Positions 51,163 to 60,228 of a DNA stretch of 64,000 nucleotides are shown one piece after another. The stretch is from assembly GCF_014268585.2 (NCBI RefSeq), contig NZ_CP077092.1, forward strand, positions 4,216,001-4,280,000, given 5' to 3'. The translations under genes were made by a program, and so were the position numbers. Source of the stretch: Pseudomonas iranensis. Its GTDB lineage: Bacteria; Pseudomonadota; Gammaproteobacteria; Pseudomonadales; Pseudomonadaceae. The stretch's first letter is position 1; every line of letters begins with the position of its first letter. The notes beneath the pieces were generated by a model. That model made no database searches, was not told the DNA's origin, and saw only the letters and a list, made by a program, of their open reading frames with translations.

Positions 51163-53875
51163 CTTAAAACTTCAGGTACTGCTCAACGCAATTGACCGGG
51201 CGAGCGGCCCCCTGAAGGCCATCGACAAGGGCAGCATCGGCGCTGCCCGCGCACTCAAGGAAGCGCGCGACCGCCTCAAGGAACTCAACGCCCAGCAAAA
51301 AGACGTCAGCGCCTGGCGCACTCAGCGCGCCGCCGCTGAGCAAACCGAAACCGCCCTAACCTCGGCCCGCGACAAAGTGCGCGCGCTCAGTCAGCAGTTC
51401 GCCGCCACAGGCGTCCCGACCAAGGCGTTGGCCAAGGACTTCCGCACCGCCGTGCGTGAAGCCCAGCGGCTCAAGGAACAGCACCAGCAACAGTCCGAAG
51501 AGTTACAGACCCTGCGTTCGAAGCTGTACAGCGCAGGGATCAGCACAAAAGACCTCGGGACTCACGAACGCCAGCTGCGCGAGCAGATCGGCGCCACCAA
51601 CACCACGATCAGCGAACAGGGCAAGCGACTGGTCGCGCTGAATGCCCAGCAGAAACGCATGGCCGCCGAGCGCGCCAAACTGGCGAAGACCCAAGGCCTT
51701 GCCAGTGACATGGCGGTCAACGGTGCCGCCGGGTTGGGCGTGGGCTACGCGGCGAGTCGCCCGATAGCCAAAGCCGTGGGCGCATTTGCACCGAACGAAG
51801 ACTCCGCCACACAGCTGAAAGTGTCGATGATGGACAACACCGGCAAGGTGGCCGAGGACTTCCAGAAAATCACCGACCTTGCCACCAAACTCGGCGACCG
51901 CTTGCCTGGCACCACCGCCGACTTTCAAGAAATGATGACCATGTTGCGGCGCCAGGGCCTCAGTGCGCAAAGCATTCTCGGCGGTACCGGCGAAGCGGCC
52001 GCGTACCTCGGCGTGCAGTTGAAAATGCCGGTGGCCGAAGCCGCCGAGTTCGCCGCCAAGATGCAGGACGCCACGCGCACCACCGAGAAGGACATGATGG
52101 CGCTGATGGACACCATTCAGCGCGGGTTCTACTCCGGTGTCGATTCAACCAACATGCTTCAGGGCTTCAGCAAGATCGCCCCGGTGATGGACACCATCAA
52201 GAAATCCGGGATTGAGGCTGCCAACGAACTGGCCCCGCTGCTGATCATGATGGACCAGGCCGGCATGGAAGGCGGCGCTGCTGGTAACGCGTTCCGCAAA
52301 ATCTTTCAGGCGGGCCTGAACAAGGACAAGGTCGACGACGTCAACAAAATCCGCCAACTCAAGGGCCAGGAGATTCAGTTCAGCTTCACCAACAAGGAAG
52401 GCAACTTCGCCGGGCTGGAGAATCTGTTCGCCCAGGTCGAAAAACTGAAGGCGCTGAACGACGAGGACCGTACCGAGACCATCAAGGACTTGTTCGGTGA
52501 TGACTCGGAAACCATGACCACCCTGAACACCATGATGAACAAGGGGCTGGCGGGTTACAAAGAGGTGCAGCAGAAGCTCCAGAATCAGGCGGACCTGCGC
52601 ACGCGCGTCAACGAGCAACTCAGCACCTTGACCAACGTCATGGAAGCCGCGGAAGGCAGCTTTACCAACGCCATGGCCGAGTTCGGCGCCGCCGTCGCGC
52701 CGGAATTGAAAGAGCTGATCAACACCCTCGGCGAAGTCGCCAACAACGTCGGCGCCTGGGCGCGGGAAAACCCAAAGCTCGCCGGCGGACTGGTCAAAGT
52801 CGTGGCGCTGGTCGCGGGTCTGTCCTTCGTGTTCGGTGGCTTGGCCATTGGGATGGCCAGCCTGCTCGGCCCGTTTGCCGTGATTCGCTACGGCATGGCG
52901 ATGTTTGGCATGCAGGGTGGTGGCACGCTGCGAGTCATGCAAAAGCTCGCCCCCACCATCACCGGTCTGGCTCGCAATGCACTCCCTATGCTGGGTCAAG
53001 GCCTTCGCACGCTGGCCAGCACACTCAGCGGCGCACTGGTAACTGCCCTGCGAACCGTCAGCATTGCACTGTGGGGCCTCGCCACGAACCCGGTCGCGCT
53101 GGCCATCGGTGCCGTGGTTGCCGTCCTCGCCGGTGCGGCTTACCTGATCTACACCAACTGGGACGCGGTGAAACTCTACTTCAGCAACGCCTGGACCGAG
53201 ATCAAAGCCGGTTTCAGTGGTGGCATCGGTGGCATCCTCACCACACTCGCCAACTTCAGCCCCATCGGTCTGATCTACCAGGCCTTCGCTGGCGTACTGA
53301 GCTACCTAGGCGTGGATCTGCCGAGCCGCTTTACCGAGTTCGGCAACATGCTGGTCAACGGCCTGGTCAACGGACTGCTCGCAGGGTTGGGCCAGATCAA
53401 AAACGCCGTCAGCGCAGTGGCTGATTCGGCCATCAACATGTTCAAGGAAAAGCTCGGCATTCACAGTCCGTCCCGCGTGTTCACCGCGCTTGGCGGCTTC
53501 ACCATGGCCGGTCTGACCCAAGGTCTGCAAAGCGGTCAGGACGGCCCGCTGGGCGCCATCACTGACATGGGTAAACAAGTCGTGTCTGCCGGGCAACGTG
53601 CGCTCGGCGCCATGGCTGGCCCGCTCGGCGCCATTGGGCTGCCGCAATTGCCGACTGGCGCCGCCGCATCCTCTTCAGTGTCGATCGACAATCGTGCGCC
53701 CATCAGTCCGGCACCGGCCGCAGCCTACGACAGTCACGACACCTACGAAATCAACATCCACACCACGCCAGGCATGGACGAGCGCGCCATCGCCCGCGCC
53801 GTGCGCGCCGAGCTGGCCCGCGTCTCCAGCGAAAAGAGCGCCCGCCAGCGCAGCAAACTGTCCGACCTGGAGTAA
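51152..53875 (+). CDS. T: tail tape measure protein (P2 gpT)
   Basis: A 907-residue protein that sets tail length. An N-terminal coiled coil (about 25-190) is followed by the TP901-type tape measure core (DLATKLGDRLPGTTADFQEMM, GFSKIAPVMDTIKKSG), hydrophobic segments (about 545-600 and 635-680) that may cross the host membrane, and a C-terminus with FKEKLGIHSPSRVFTALGG. Single uninterrupted frame. Confidence 0.93.
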   Translation: MANDLKLQVLLNAIDRASGPLKAIDKGSIGAARALKEARDRLKELNAQQKDVSAWRTQRAAAEQTETALTSARDKVRALSQQFAATGVPTKALAKDFRTAVREAQRLKEQHQQQSEELQTLRSKLYSAGISTKDLGTHERQLREQIGATNTTISEQGKRLVALNAQQKRMAAERAKLAKTQGLASDMAVNGAAGLGVGYAASRPIAKAVGAFAPNEDSATQLKVSMMDNTGKVAEDFQKITDLATKLGDRLPGTTADFQEMMTMLRRQGLSAQSILGGTGEAAAYLGVQLKMPVAEAAEFAAKMQDATRTTEKDMMALMDTIQRGFYSGVDSTNMLQGFSKIAPVMDTIKKSGIEAANELAPLLIMMDQAGMEGGAAGNAFRKIFQAGLNKDKVDDVNKIRQLKGQEIQFSFTNKEGNFAGLENLFAQVEKLKALNDEDRTETIKDLFGDDSETMTTLNTMMNKGLAGYKEVQQKLQNQADLRTRVNEQLSTLTNVMEAAEGSFTNAMAEFGAAVAPELKELINTLGEVANNVGAWARENPKLAGGLVKVVALVAGLSFVFGGLAIGMASLLGPFAVIRYGMAMFGMQGGGTLRVMQKLAPTITGLARNALPMLGQGLRTLASTLSGALVTALRTVSIALWGLATNPVALAIGAVVAVLAGAAYLIYTNWDAVKLYFSNAWTEIKAGFSGGIGGILTTLANFSPIGLIYQAFAGVLSYLGVDLPSRFTEFGNMLVNGLVNGLLAGLGQIKNAVSAVADSAINMFKEKLGIHSPSRVFTALGGFTMAGLTQGLQSGQDGPLGAITDMGKQVVSAGQRALGAMAGPLGAIGLPQLPTGAAASSSVSIDNRAPISPAPAAAYDSHDTYEINIHTTPGMDERAIARAVRAELARVSSEKSARQRSKLSDLE

Positions 53876-53881
53876 CCTGCC

Positions 53882-54322
53882 ATGATGCTAGCCTTGGGCA
53901 TGTTCGTTTTCAGCCTCTCTACAGCCGCCTACCAGGAGCTGCAACGCCAAACCGAATGGCGCCACGCCAGCAGCAACCGCGTCGGCGCCGCACCCGCTCG
54001 CCAGTTCGTCGGCCGTGGTGATGACTCCATCACCCTACCCGGCATCATCCTGCCGGAACTCGCCGGCAGCGCCCTCAGCCTCGACGCCTTGCGCCTGATG
54101 GCCAACACCGGCAAGGCATGGCCCATGGTTGAAGGCAGCGGCAGGATTTACGGGCTGTGGATCATCGAAAGCCTGAGCGAAACCAAGACGATTTTCTTCC
54201 GCGACGGCACACCGCGCCGAATCGAATTCACCCTCAGCCTCAAGCGCATTGATGACGACCGTATCGACCTGATCGGCGCCGGTACCAGCGCTGGCGTCAG
54301 CATCATGAGGGCGCTGCTGTGA
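53882..54322 (+). CDS. U: tail protein U (P2 gpU)
   Basis: A 146-residue tail terminator-type protein (MFVFSLSTAAYQELQRQTEWRHASSNRVG, FFRDGTPRRIEFTLSLKRIDDDR). It stops tube growth and makes the head-tail joint. Overlaps D by ATGA-type overlap (54319-54322). Confidence 0.94.
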   Translation: MMLALGMFVFSLSTAAYQELQRQTEWRHASSNRVGAAPARQFVGRGDDSITLPGIILPELAGSALSLDALRLMANTGKAWPMVEGSGRIYGLWIIESLSETKTIFFRDGTPRRIEFTLSLKRIDDDRIDLIGAGTSAGVSIMRALL

Positions 54323-55596
54323 TCGATGCCGCGCTCTCCCGCGTCACTGGTTTTCTGGACAAGACCATCGAGCGTTACAAGCGCGAAGCCGCTTACCCGG
54401 TGCCGGCGTTCCGTATCACCGTGGACGGCAACGACATTGCGCAACTGATCAGCCCGCGCCTGATGAGCCTCGACCTGACGGACAATCGCGGGATCGAGGC
54501 CGATCAACTGAGCATCACCCTCAGCGACCACGACGGACTGCTCGCCATCCCGCCCAAAGGCGCGGTGATCCGGTTGTGGCTGGGCTGGAGCGATACAGGC
54601 CTGGTGGACAAAGGCACCTATACCGTCGATGAAACCGAACACTCCGGCACGCCCGACGTGCTGAGCATCCGCGCCCGCTCGGCAGACCTGCGCAAAGGAC
54701 TGAAGACCAAACGCGAACGAAGCTGGAGCAACACCACCCTCGGCGACGTGCTGGGCGACATCGCTCTGGGCAACGGACTGACCGCAACCATCGCCGGCGC
54801 CCTCGACGGTTTGCCCATCCTCCAACTGGACCAGGCCAACGAATCCGACGCCAACCTGATCAGCCGCGTCGGCGAAGAGTTCGACGCCGTGGTCACCGTC
54901 AAAGCCGGTTGCCTGTTGTGCATGCCTGCCGGCGGTGGAAAGACCGCCAGCGGCGCCGAGCTGCCGCACATCACTCTTACCCGCGCCGACGGCGACCAGC
55001 ACCGCTACTTGCAAGCCGACCGCGACAGTTACGACGGCGTGCGCGCTTACTTCTACGATGTGAACAGCGCCAAGAAACAAGAAGCCATCGCCGGCGGTGG
55101 CGAGAACCTTAAGGATCTACGGCACACCTACAGCGATAGACAGTCCGCCCTGCGCGCGGCGCGAGCGGAGTTCAACCGCCTACAACGTGGCAGCGCGACG
55201 CTCAGCTACACCTTGGCCCTGGGCCGGCCAGATCTGATTCCGGAGCTGACCTACACACTTGAAGGGGTGAAGCCGGAAATTGACGAGATCATCTGGTACG
55301 GGGGGAATGTGCAGCACACCCTTAGTGCAGATAACGGTTACACCGTCAGTCTTGAACTAGAGAGCAAGTTGCCGGAAGACACTGTTGAGAATTTAGGGGT
55401 GGAGAACGAGGAAAATTTCACTGGGATCATCGCGCATTACCGCGACCCAAAAACAGGAAAAGAAAAGAAATTGGCTGCTGGGGATCAGAGTAAACCGCGG
55501 AGATTAAATTGGTTATACGCTACAGAGAAAACTGCAAAACGCGCGGTAGATCGTGAGTGGAAAAGAATGCAGTCAGAAAGAATTAGCCCAGCTTAG
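54319..55596 (+). CDS. D: late control / baseplate hub protein (P2 gpD)
   Basis: A 425-residue gp27-like hub protein (PVPAFRITVDGNDIAQLISPRLMSLDLTDNRG, GVRAYFYDVNSAKKQ). The C-terminal 75 residues (LGVENEENFTGIIAHYRDPKTGKEKK ... YATEKTAKRAVDREWKR) are the conserved tail of Pseudomonas gpD. It starts GTG. Last gene of the FI operon. Confidence 0.93.
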   Translation: MIDAALSRVTGFLDKTIERYKREAAYPVPAFRITVDGNDIAQLISPRLMSLDLTDNRGIEADQLSITLSDHDGLLAIPPKGAVIRLWLGWSDTGLVDKGTYTVDETEHSGTPDVLSIRARSADLRKGLKTKRERSWSNTTLGDVLGDIALGNGLTATIAGALDGLPILQLDQANESDANLISRVGEEFDAVVTVKAGCLLCMPAGGGKTASGAELPHITLTRADGDQHRYLQADRDSYDGVRAYFYDVNSAKKQEAIAGGGENLKDLRHTYSDRQSALRAARAEFNRLQRGSATLSYTLALGRPDLIPELTYTLEGVKPEIDEIIWYGGNVQHTLSADNGYTVSLELESKLPEDTVENLGVENEENFTGIIAHYRDPKTGKEKKLAAGDQSKPRRLNWLYATEKTAKRAVDREWKRMQSERISPA

Positions 55597-55611
55597 AACC
55601 GGGGCTAATTC
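55580..55611. terminator. strong hairpin at the end of gene D
   Basis: GAATTAGCCC and GGGCTAATTC form a perfect 10-base stem around a 12-base loop that contains the gpD stop. There is no long U-tract, so it may be a bidirectional or Rho-assisted terminator separating the late operon from the convergent cargo genes. Confidence 0.5.
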
Positions 55612-55668
55612 TAAAGTAATGAGAAGCGCCGTGAAGGATAGCTTCTGACGCCTCGTCTCAAAGGAGCA

Positions 55669-56475
55669 CTAGAACCCCTTTACAAAATTTACCTCATCAC
55701 CAAACGAAGAAATTTTCAAGGACTCATTATAACCGACCACACCAACGCACTCTTCGCAAAACTTATTATGATAAACAGCAAGAAAAAGATATTTTTCCAA
55801 AACCTTAGAGCTTGCTGAATACATTTTAATATTTGACGCAATCATGTCTCTGTGAAGCGCTATAACTTGCACATCAAGCTTTGTGGGGAATATCCCCCCC
55901 GCTTCAGGATCATCATTCGGTACAAACGCCGCGCGAAGATAGTTTACAAAATATCGTCCATGACGCTCAAAAACATAACTCCTACAAGACCGCCCATTGA
56001 ATACCGCACTGACTACATCTAAATGCGAATTTGTCTTTGCAAAATCGAATACACCTTGCGAGAGCATTACCACGGGGTTAATCGCTTGATCTTTCTCGAT
56101 ATCAACCGCTTCTATTAAAGCCTCACCATAAATTGCATTCTCGTCAATATACAACCCCCCCAACGCCAGACCACCACGCACAAAATAACCGTGACGAATC
56201 AACTCAATTTGGTATCTGCAAATAAACTCAAATATTGGAGCTACAAAAACCTGACCTAGGTCACACCTCAAGGAGATCAATACATTATCCGAAAAACTTT
56301 TAACGTCTATCAAACCTAAATCTTTCGGTTGCTCCAATGCAGACAAACCTGCTTTCAACGCATTAACTACTTGACTACAGGCCTCGTTAGCATTGCCATT
56401 TTTCGTGACAATACTTTTGAACCCTAACATATCGATAAATGCACAGAATCGTTTCTCAATTTTCACTTCAGACAC
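55669..56475 (-). CDS. nucleotide-cyclase-like protein, cargo module gene 3
   Basis: A 268-residue soluble protein with the pattern of a class III nucleotidyl cyclase core: CAFIDMLGFKS (first metal Asp, about 14), VKSFSDNVLISL (second metal Asp), then RGGLALGGLYIDENAIYGEALIEAVDIEK. Both metal-binding Asp positions are kept. The Asn-Arg pair that stabilises the transition state in active cyclases is not evident in the ALIEAVDIEK helix, so activity is uncertain. It is the last gene of a leftward three-gene AT-rich block. Pairing with a membrane protein recalls cyclase-based anti-phage systems such as Pycsar, by architecture only. Confidence 0.65.
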   Translation of the reverse strand: MSEVKIEKRFCAFIDMLGFKSIVTKNGNANEACSQVVNALKAGLSALEQPKDLGLIDVKSFSDNVLISLRCDLGQVFVAPIFEFICRYQIELIRHGYFVRGGLALGGLYIDENAIYGEALIEAVDIEKDQAINPVVMLSQGVFDFAKTNSHLDVVSAVFNGRSCRSYVFERHGRYFVNYLRAAFVPNDDPEAGGIFPTKLDVQVIALHRDMIASNIKMYSASSKVLEKYLFLAVYHNKFCEECVGVVGYNESLKISSFGDEVNFVKGF

Positions 56476-56513
56476 AATAGCCGCTCCCTGCGCATACGAA
56501 AATCATTTTGAAT

Positions 56514-57152
56514 TTAACCTGCACTAGAAATCAACCTATAAACTCTTTTTACAATCATAAGCACAGTTAAAATCAGGTTCAGAGAAAAGAATATTGAGAT
56601 CGATATCAACAAAACTTTGTAGTCAATATCTATTTTTGTCTCCCCCCAAACCAAAGGTGAATACTGTTCTTTAAGAAGATATGAAACTATCCCGGTCACA
56701 ATAGAAAACAATGAAATCAATATTGCATAAGAAATACTCGACAACAGCTCACTCAACAACTGCGCATGCTTTGACAGATGAACATATAACGCACTAACTC
56801 TAAATGCTGGCTTACCTTTCATGAGATCTTCAAGAGAGGAGGCAGAAAGATTAGGCTCAGGTGTGTTCTGGGAATCATATGCAGATATTTTTTCTTGGAC
56901 ACGCTTATTTTGATCGTATACTAAGACCAGAAGATTCAATAAGAGACCGGCAAATATTGAAGACACCGACATTAAAAGATTAATTAGCCCCGACTTATCC
57001 GAGATCCCTAAATAATAAAACAACCCAGCAAGCAAAAATGGAGTCAACACAAATATAAAAAAATCGGCCCAGTCAATTTTACCATCCGCATCATAAATCG
57101 CTGCAACAAGATGTTTCTTGATAATGAAACCAACCCGAATTTTTTTACTCAT
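56514..57152 (-). CDS. four-helix membrane protein, cargo module gene 2
   Basis: A 212-residue protein with transmembrane segments at about 30-50, 55-77, 136-160 and 176-200. Between helices 2 and 3 is a cytoplasmic loop of about 60 charged residues (VYDQNKRVQEKISAYDSQN ... SLEDLMKGKPAF). No family was recognised. It overlaps the upstream gene by ATGA and lies 38 bases before the cyclase-like gene. In cyclic-nucleotide defences a membrane protein of this sort is the effector; that role is inferred. AT-rich composition. Confidence 0.65.
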   Translation of the reverse strand: MSKKIRVGFIIKKHLVAAIYDADGKIDWADFFIFVLTPFLLAGLFYYLGISDKSGLINLLMSVSSIFAGLLLNLLVLVYDQNKRVQEKISAYDSQNTPEPNLSASSLEDLMKGKPAFRVSALYVHLSKHAQLLSELLSSISYAILISLFSIVTGIVSYLLKEQYSPLVWGETKIDIDYKVLLISISIFFSLNLILTVLMIVKRVYRLISSAG

Positions 57153-58048
57153 CTTGACACCTTCCCTATAAACTCTTCGATTAGCTCGCTAGCATAGCCA
57201 TGAAGTTCGGCCTTATCAGGAACACCATCAACAATATTAACATTATCGCCGGTAATTTCTACAGCAGATATCGGATCGCCCATTTTTAATGAAACAACTT
57301 TTTTCCTTCCACCCGATTCAATGACCGCCCTAACATCAGTTGAAACTCTACTCAACATTTCTACTGGACTCTCATTGCCTCCAACAGCTATTTCCTTCAA
57401 AGAAGAAAAAGTCCCAAACGCTGCTCCCCGCTTGGGCTTAATAATAACCTCCGTCCTGTCAACCCCTAGCTGATCCGCCAAGTCACCACCTAAGCAAACT
57501 TCATAATTTGACAAACGAAGCTCTTTAACATTGGAGTTATCAAGCCATTCCTGCACAGTTTTCTCGTGAGCCAGAGGAGAAATCCGCACCTTTAAATCGA
57601 TCTGAGTCTTAAAATACTCATTAAATTTTTCATCAAAAAAAGATTTAACTCCGCGATTTCCAGCACTATGAAACAACACCACAGCAGTTCGACTATGCTC
57701 GGGCACACAAAAATTAAAATAGAGAGACCTTACGTCCGAGTCATCATGACGCTTATCATAGGTTTTGGACTTGCTGGCCAAGCTATAAATCTTTCCAGGT
57801 ATCCCATACTCACCCAGATCAATCCACCCATAAATTGACCGATCAACCCGACTAACACTAGTTACATGAACTGTCTTCTTCGCCTCAATATCATTATAGA
57901 TATTAGTGCTTAGCGAATTGAGAAAAGCTTCGATAAAATCCAACAAATCCCTAGAGCGCACACTATCTAACAAGTGATATCTCTCAGCAATATCACCGGG
58001 CAAATATTTATCAAAAATTTTAATTGAGTACGGTCTAAATGAATGCAT
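57149..58048 (-). CDS. unrecognised protein, cargo module gene 1
   Basis: A 299-residue soluble protein with no recognised domain. A mixed alpha/beta N-terminal half (RPYSIKIFDKYLPGD, VTSVSRVDRSIYGWIDLGEYG, FNFCVPEHSRTAVVLFHSAG) is followed by a second half with SNVKELRLSNYEVC and IIKPKRGAAFG. There is no signal peptide or membrane helix. The ATG at 58048 has a GGGGAT site; the frame is open to a TTG at 58072. It is first in the leftward block, coupled to the membrane protein gene by ATGA. It could be a sensor or second effector of the module. Confidence 0.65.
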   Translation of the reverse strand: MHSFRPYSIKIFDKYLPGDIAERYHLLDSVRSRDLLDFIEAFLNSLSTNIYNDIEAKKTVHVTSVSRVDRSIYGWIDLGEYGIPGKIYSLASKSKTYDKRHDDSDVRSLYFNFCVPEHSRTAVVLFHSAGNRGVKSFFDEKFNEYFKTQIDLKVRISPLAHEKTVQEWLDNSNVKELRLSNYEVCLGGDLADQLGVDRTEVIIKPKRGAAFGTFSSLKEIAVGGNESPVEMLSRVSTDVRAVIESGGRKKVVSLKMGDPISAVEITGDNVNIVDGVPDKAELHGYASELIEEFIGKVSR

Positions 58049-58350
58049 AAAATCCCCATAGAAAACCAACAAGTCTGTTCAAAAAAATATCCAACTTAAA
58101 CTCACCTTCCATCAACCGCCAACATATCTAGCCATCCATAAAGATAACGCTCAACAAACTTAATACTGTTGACCGTAAACGTATCAATGCCAAGTAAGAT
58201 ATTACGGAGAAAAAATGCGGTTTGCTCTTCATGAATCTAGTCCTTGATCTTTAGATGATCGCCGGCTAATTCTTGTAGCCGTCACGGCTGAATTCAGCGA
58301 TCGGATCCTAGTCATCCATGCCTGACAGATCCGTTCTTAATGGGTACAGG
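58049..58350. other. AT-rich gap between cargo module and repressor
   Basis: No gene was recognised in these 300 bases. It should contain the promoter of the leftward cargo block. Composition shifts from AT-rich to host-like at about 58240, marking the right edge of the insert. Confidence 0.5.
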
Positions 58351-58758
58351 TTATGCTGGCCTTTTAGAATCGGCAAGGGCTTCAGTCAAATCCTTGAGGC
58401 GCTGCTCGACATCCATTAAGCGTTTCTTTTCCTCAGCAGCGCTTTGTATCTCTCGCTTGCCCGCATCGCCCAGGGAGCGAAACAGCTCAAGCATGGCCTT
58501 CTCTTGCATATTTTCAGTCATCGGCTCAGCACCATCGGCTGACATACCTCGAAACATAGAGCCTTCACCGGTTAACAACCAATCCACGCTCACACCCAAA
58601 TGAGTGTGCAACGCACCCATCGCTCTGGCGTTGGGTTCCCGCTCATCAAGAAGATAGTTCTGTAGCGTCCTGTAGGGAATTCCTACAAGGTCGGAGGCTT
58701 CTTTGATCGATAAGCCCTTCTGGTCGAGAACACTGCGCAGGCGCGTCGCTATACTCAT
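58351..58758 (-). CDS. prophage repressor (C-type, helix-turn-helix)
   Basis: A 135-residue DNA-binding protein. Residues 1-62 are an HTH_XRE domain (TRLRSVLDQKGLSIKEASDLVGIPYRTLQNYLLDEREPN). A C-terminal helical part (KAMLELFRSLGDAGKREIQSAAEEKK) could allow multimerisation. There is no S24 peptidase domain, so it is not directly cleaved on SOS induction; induction may come through the LexA-controlled gene at 32444. Start at 58758. It faces the early operon across an operator palindrome. Confidence 0.9.
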   Translation of the reverse strand: MSIATRLRSVLDQKGLSIKEASDLVGIPYRTLQNYLLDEREPNARAMGALHTHLGVSVDWLLTGEGSMFRGMSADGAEPMTENMQEKAMLELFRSLGDAGKREIQSAAEEKKRLMDVEQRLKDLTEALADSKRPA

Positions 58759-58775
58759 TTTTTCATAAGATCCGA

Positions 58776-58803
58776 TTGACGCACCCGTTTGGGTGCGTAT
58801 ACT
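58776..58803 (+). promoter_or_regulatory. early lytic promoter (sigma-70)
   Basis: TTGACG (58776-58781), 16-base spacer, TATACT (58798-58803). A strong promoter reading into the Cox-like gene. The spacer is filled by the operator palindrome. Confidence 0.85.
58779..58798. promoter_or_regulatory. repressor operator palindrome
   Basis: ACGCACCC-GTTT-GGGTGCGT is a perfect 8-base inverted repeat lying between the -35 and -10 of the early promoter, so a bound repressor would block transcription. Confidence 0.8.
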
Positions 58804-58847
58804 GCGAACAAACAGGTACATCTTAACCAAGTAGGAACACATCAACC

Positions 58848-59120
58848 ATGAGCCAAGCCATGGAAAAGCGCCAGATTCAGGCGCGGCTGATTGAGAACGG
58901 AAGCAACTTCCGTCAGTTCGCGATCAGCCACGGCTACGAACCGCGCACGGTTACTCAAGTGGTTCAGCGGTGGGCTGGACACGATTCGCTGCCACGCGGG
59001 CGTCTGTCGTTCAGCATCCTGCGGGATATTTCACGGTTGATCGGAAAGGAAGTACTGCCCGGCATCCTTGTGGATTGCGCTGTTAAGCCAGATGAAACCG
59101 AGGTTGTTGATCAACTGTAG
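58848..59120 (+). CDS. Cox-like / early regulatory DNA-binding protein
   Basis: A 90-residue protein (KRQIQARLIENGSNFRQFAISHGYEPRTVTQVVQRWAG) with a predicted helix-turn-helix. It is first in the early operon, opposite the repressor, the position of P2 cox (repressor of the lysogenic promoter and excisionase). The role is inferred from position. Ribosome site AGTAGGA. Confidence 0.8.
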   Translation: MSQAMEKRQIQARLIENGSNFRQFAISHGYEPRTVTQVVQRWAGHDSLPRGRLSFSILRDISRLIGKEVLPGILVDCAVKPDETEVVDQL

Positions 59121-59150
59121 GGCCGACAGGCCCAAGGAGAAAACCAGAAG

Positions 59151-59627
59151 ATGAAACGCCCGGTTCTAAAGACCAAGCGCCAAGTCATGAGCGCCGTTAT
59201 TGCCGACTACGTCGGTGGTCGCGAATGCGCTGCCGCGCGTATCGGTTACGAACTCAAAAAGTTTGATAACCACATTTACGAAAATGCCGGTAGCCGCCCG
59301 CTCAGCGACGAACAAATTCATCTGCTTGAGCAGGACGCCGGCACCACCCACTACCCGGAATACATCGCGCATCTGTATGGCGGCATGTTTGTGCCCCTGG
59401 CGAAACCGGAGACGCTGGACAACATCGATTTATATAGCCGTTCGGTCAACGCGGCCGCAAAGCGTGGTTACGTCGATCAGATCATCGCCAAGGCGCTAGA
59501 GGACGGAGTGGTTGAGCCGGGTGAAGCAGAGGCCATTCTCGGCGCCCACCACCGTTACATGGCGGCAAGGCACTCCGAAGTTTTGGCGACGATTCAGTTG
59601 CACAGCAAAAAACATTCAAGGAATTGA
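59151..59627 (+). CDS. phage regulatory CII family protein (YmfL-like)
   Basis: A 158-residue helical protein (AVIADYVGGRECAAARIGYELKKFDNHIYENAGSRPLSDEQIHLLE) of the phage CII/YmfL group found second in early operons of P2-like phages. It has an N-terminal helix-turn-helix-like part. An AAGGAG site precedes the ATG. Confidence 0.82.
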   Translation: MKRPVLKTKRQVMSAVIADYVGGRECAAARIGYELKKFDNHIYENAGSRPLSDEQIHLLEQDAGTTHYPEYIAHLYGGMFVPLAKPETLDNIDLYSRSVNAAAKRGYVDQIIAKALEDGVVEPGEAEAILGAHHRYMAARHSEVLATIQLHSKKHSRN

Positions 59628-59629
59628 TC

Positions 59630-60223
59630 ATGACAACTTCACTGGTGCCGGTATTCAGTGGCGACCTCGACGGTCGCCCTCAACCGCTTTGTGATGCGCG
59701 CGACCTGCACGCCTTCATGAACGTCGGTCGTGACTTCAGTACTTGGATCAAGGATCGAATCGAACAGTATGGCTTCGCTGAGGGCGAAGACTATTCCCCG
59801 ATTGACGGGCATAGATATTGCGCAGATGACGATTTTTGCTCCCCGAATCCGGGGAGCAAAACCGACCGGCGCGGTGGCCACAATCGCACCGATTACCACC
59901 TCACCCTAGACATGGCCAAAGAGCTGGCCATGGTCGAAAACAATGAGCAAGGCCGTCAGGTTCGCCGCTACTTCATTGCGATGGAGCGTCAAGCCCGCGA
60001 AAGCCGAGGCGCTACCTATCTCAGCATCAATCAACAACTCGCCATCCATCGACAGGTTCCGGTTCTGCTGGCGAAGCTGAAAGCCGAGACCTCCCCAGCG
60101 GTACGCACCACCTTGCATGCCCAACTCAGCCAGCACTGCCATTTGTTGGCTTTGCCAGTGCCGGCGCTGGAAAACGTGGGCCACGGCGTGGCTGGAAATC
60201 TTGAATTGTTTTCGAAGAGCTGA
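59630..60223 (+). CDS. AntA/AntB-type phage antirepressor
   Basis: A 197-residue protein. Residues about 10-110 form an AntA domain (LCDARDLHAFMNVGRDFSTWIKDRI, YHLTLDMAKELAMVENNEQGRQVRRYFIAMERQ). The C-terminal part is a variable helical region. Such proteins counteract phage repressors. Ribosome site AAGGAA. Confidence 0.88.
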   Translation: MTTSLVPVFSGDLDGRPQPLCDARDLHAFMNVGRDFSTWIKDRIEQYGFAEGEDYSPIDGHRYCADDDFCSPNPGSKTDRRGGHNRTDYHLTLDMAKELAMVENNEQGRQVRRYFIAMERQARESRGATYLSINQQLAIHRQVPVLLAKLKAETSPAVRTTLHAQLSQHCHLLALPVPALENVGHGVAGNLELFSKS

Positions 60224-60228
60224 GATCG

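Noticed and set aside
56514..58048. Toxin-antitoxin pair as explanation for cargo genes 1 and 2
   Set aside because: Both proteins are larger than typical toxin-antitoxin partners, there is no DNA-binding antitoxin motif, and a third coupled gene is present.
58351..58845. Longer start for the repressor
   Set aside because: It would run through the operator and the early promoter; the helix-turn-helix domain begins at the ATG at 58758.
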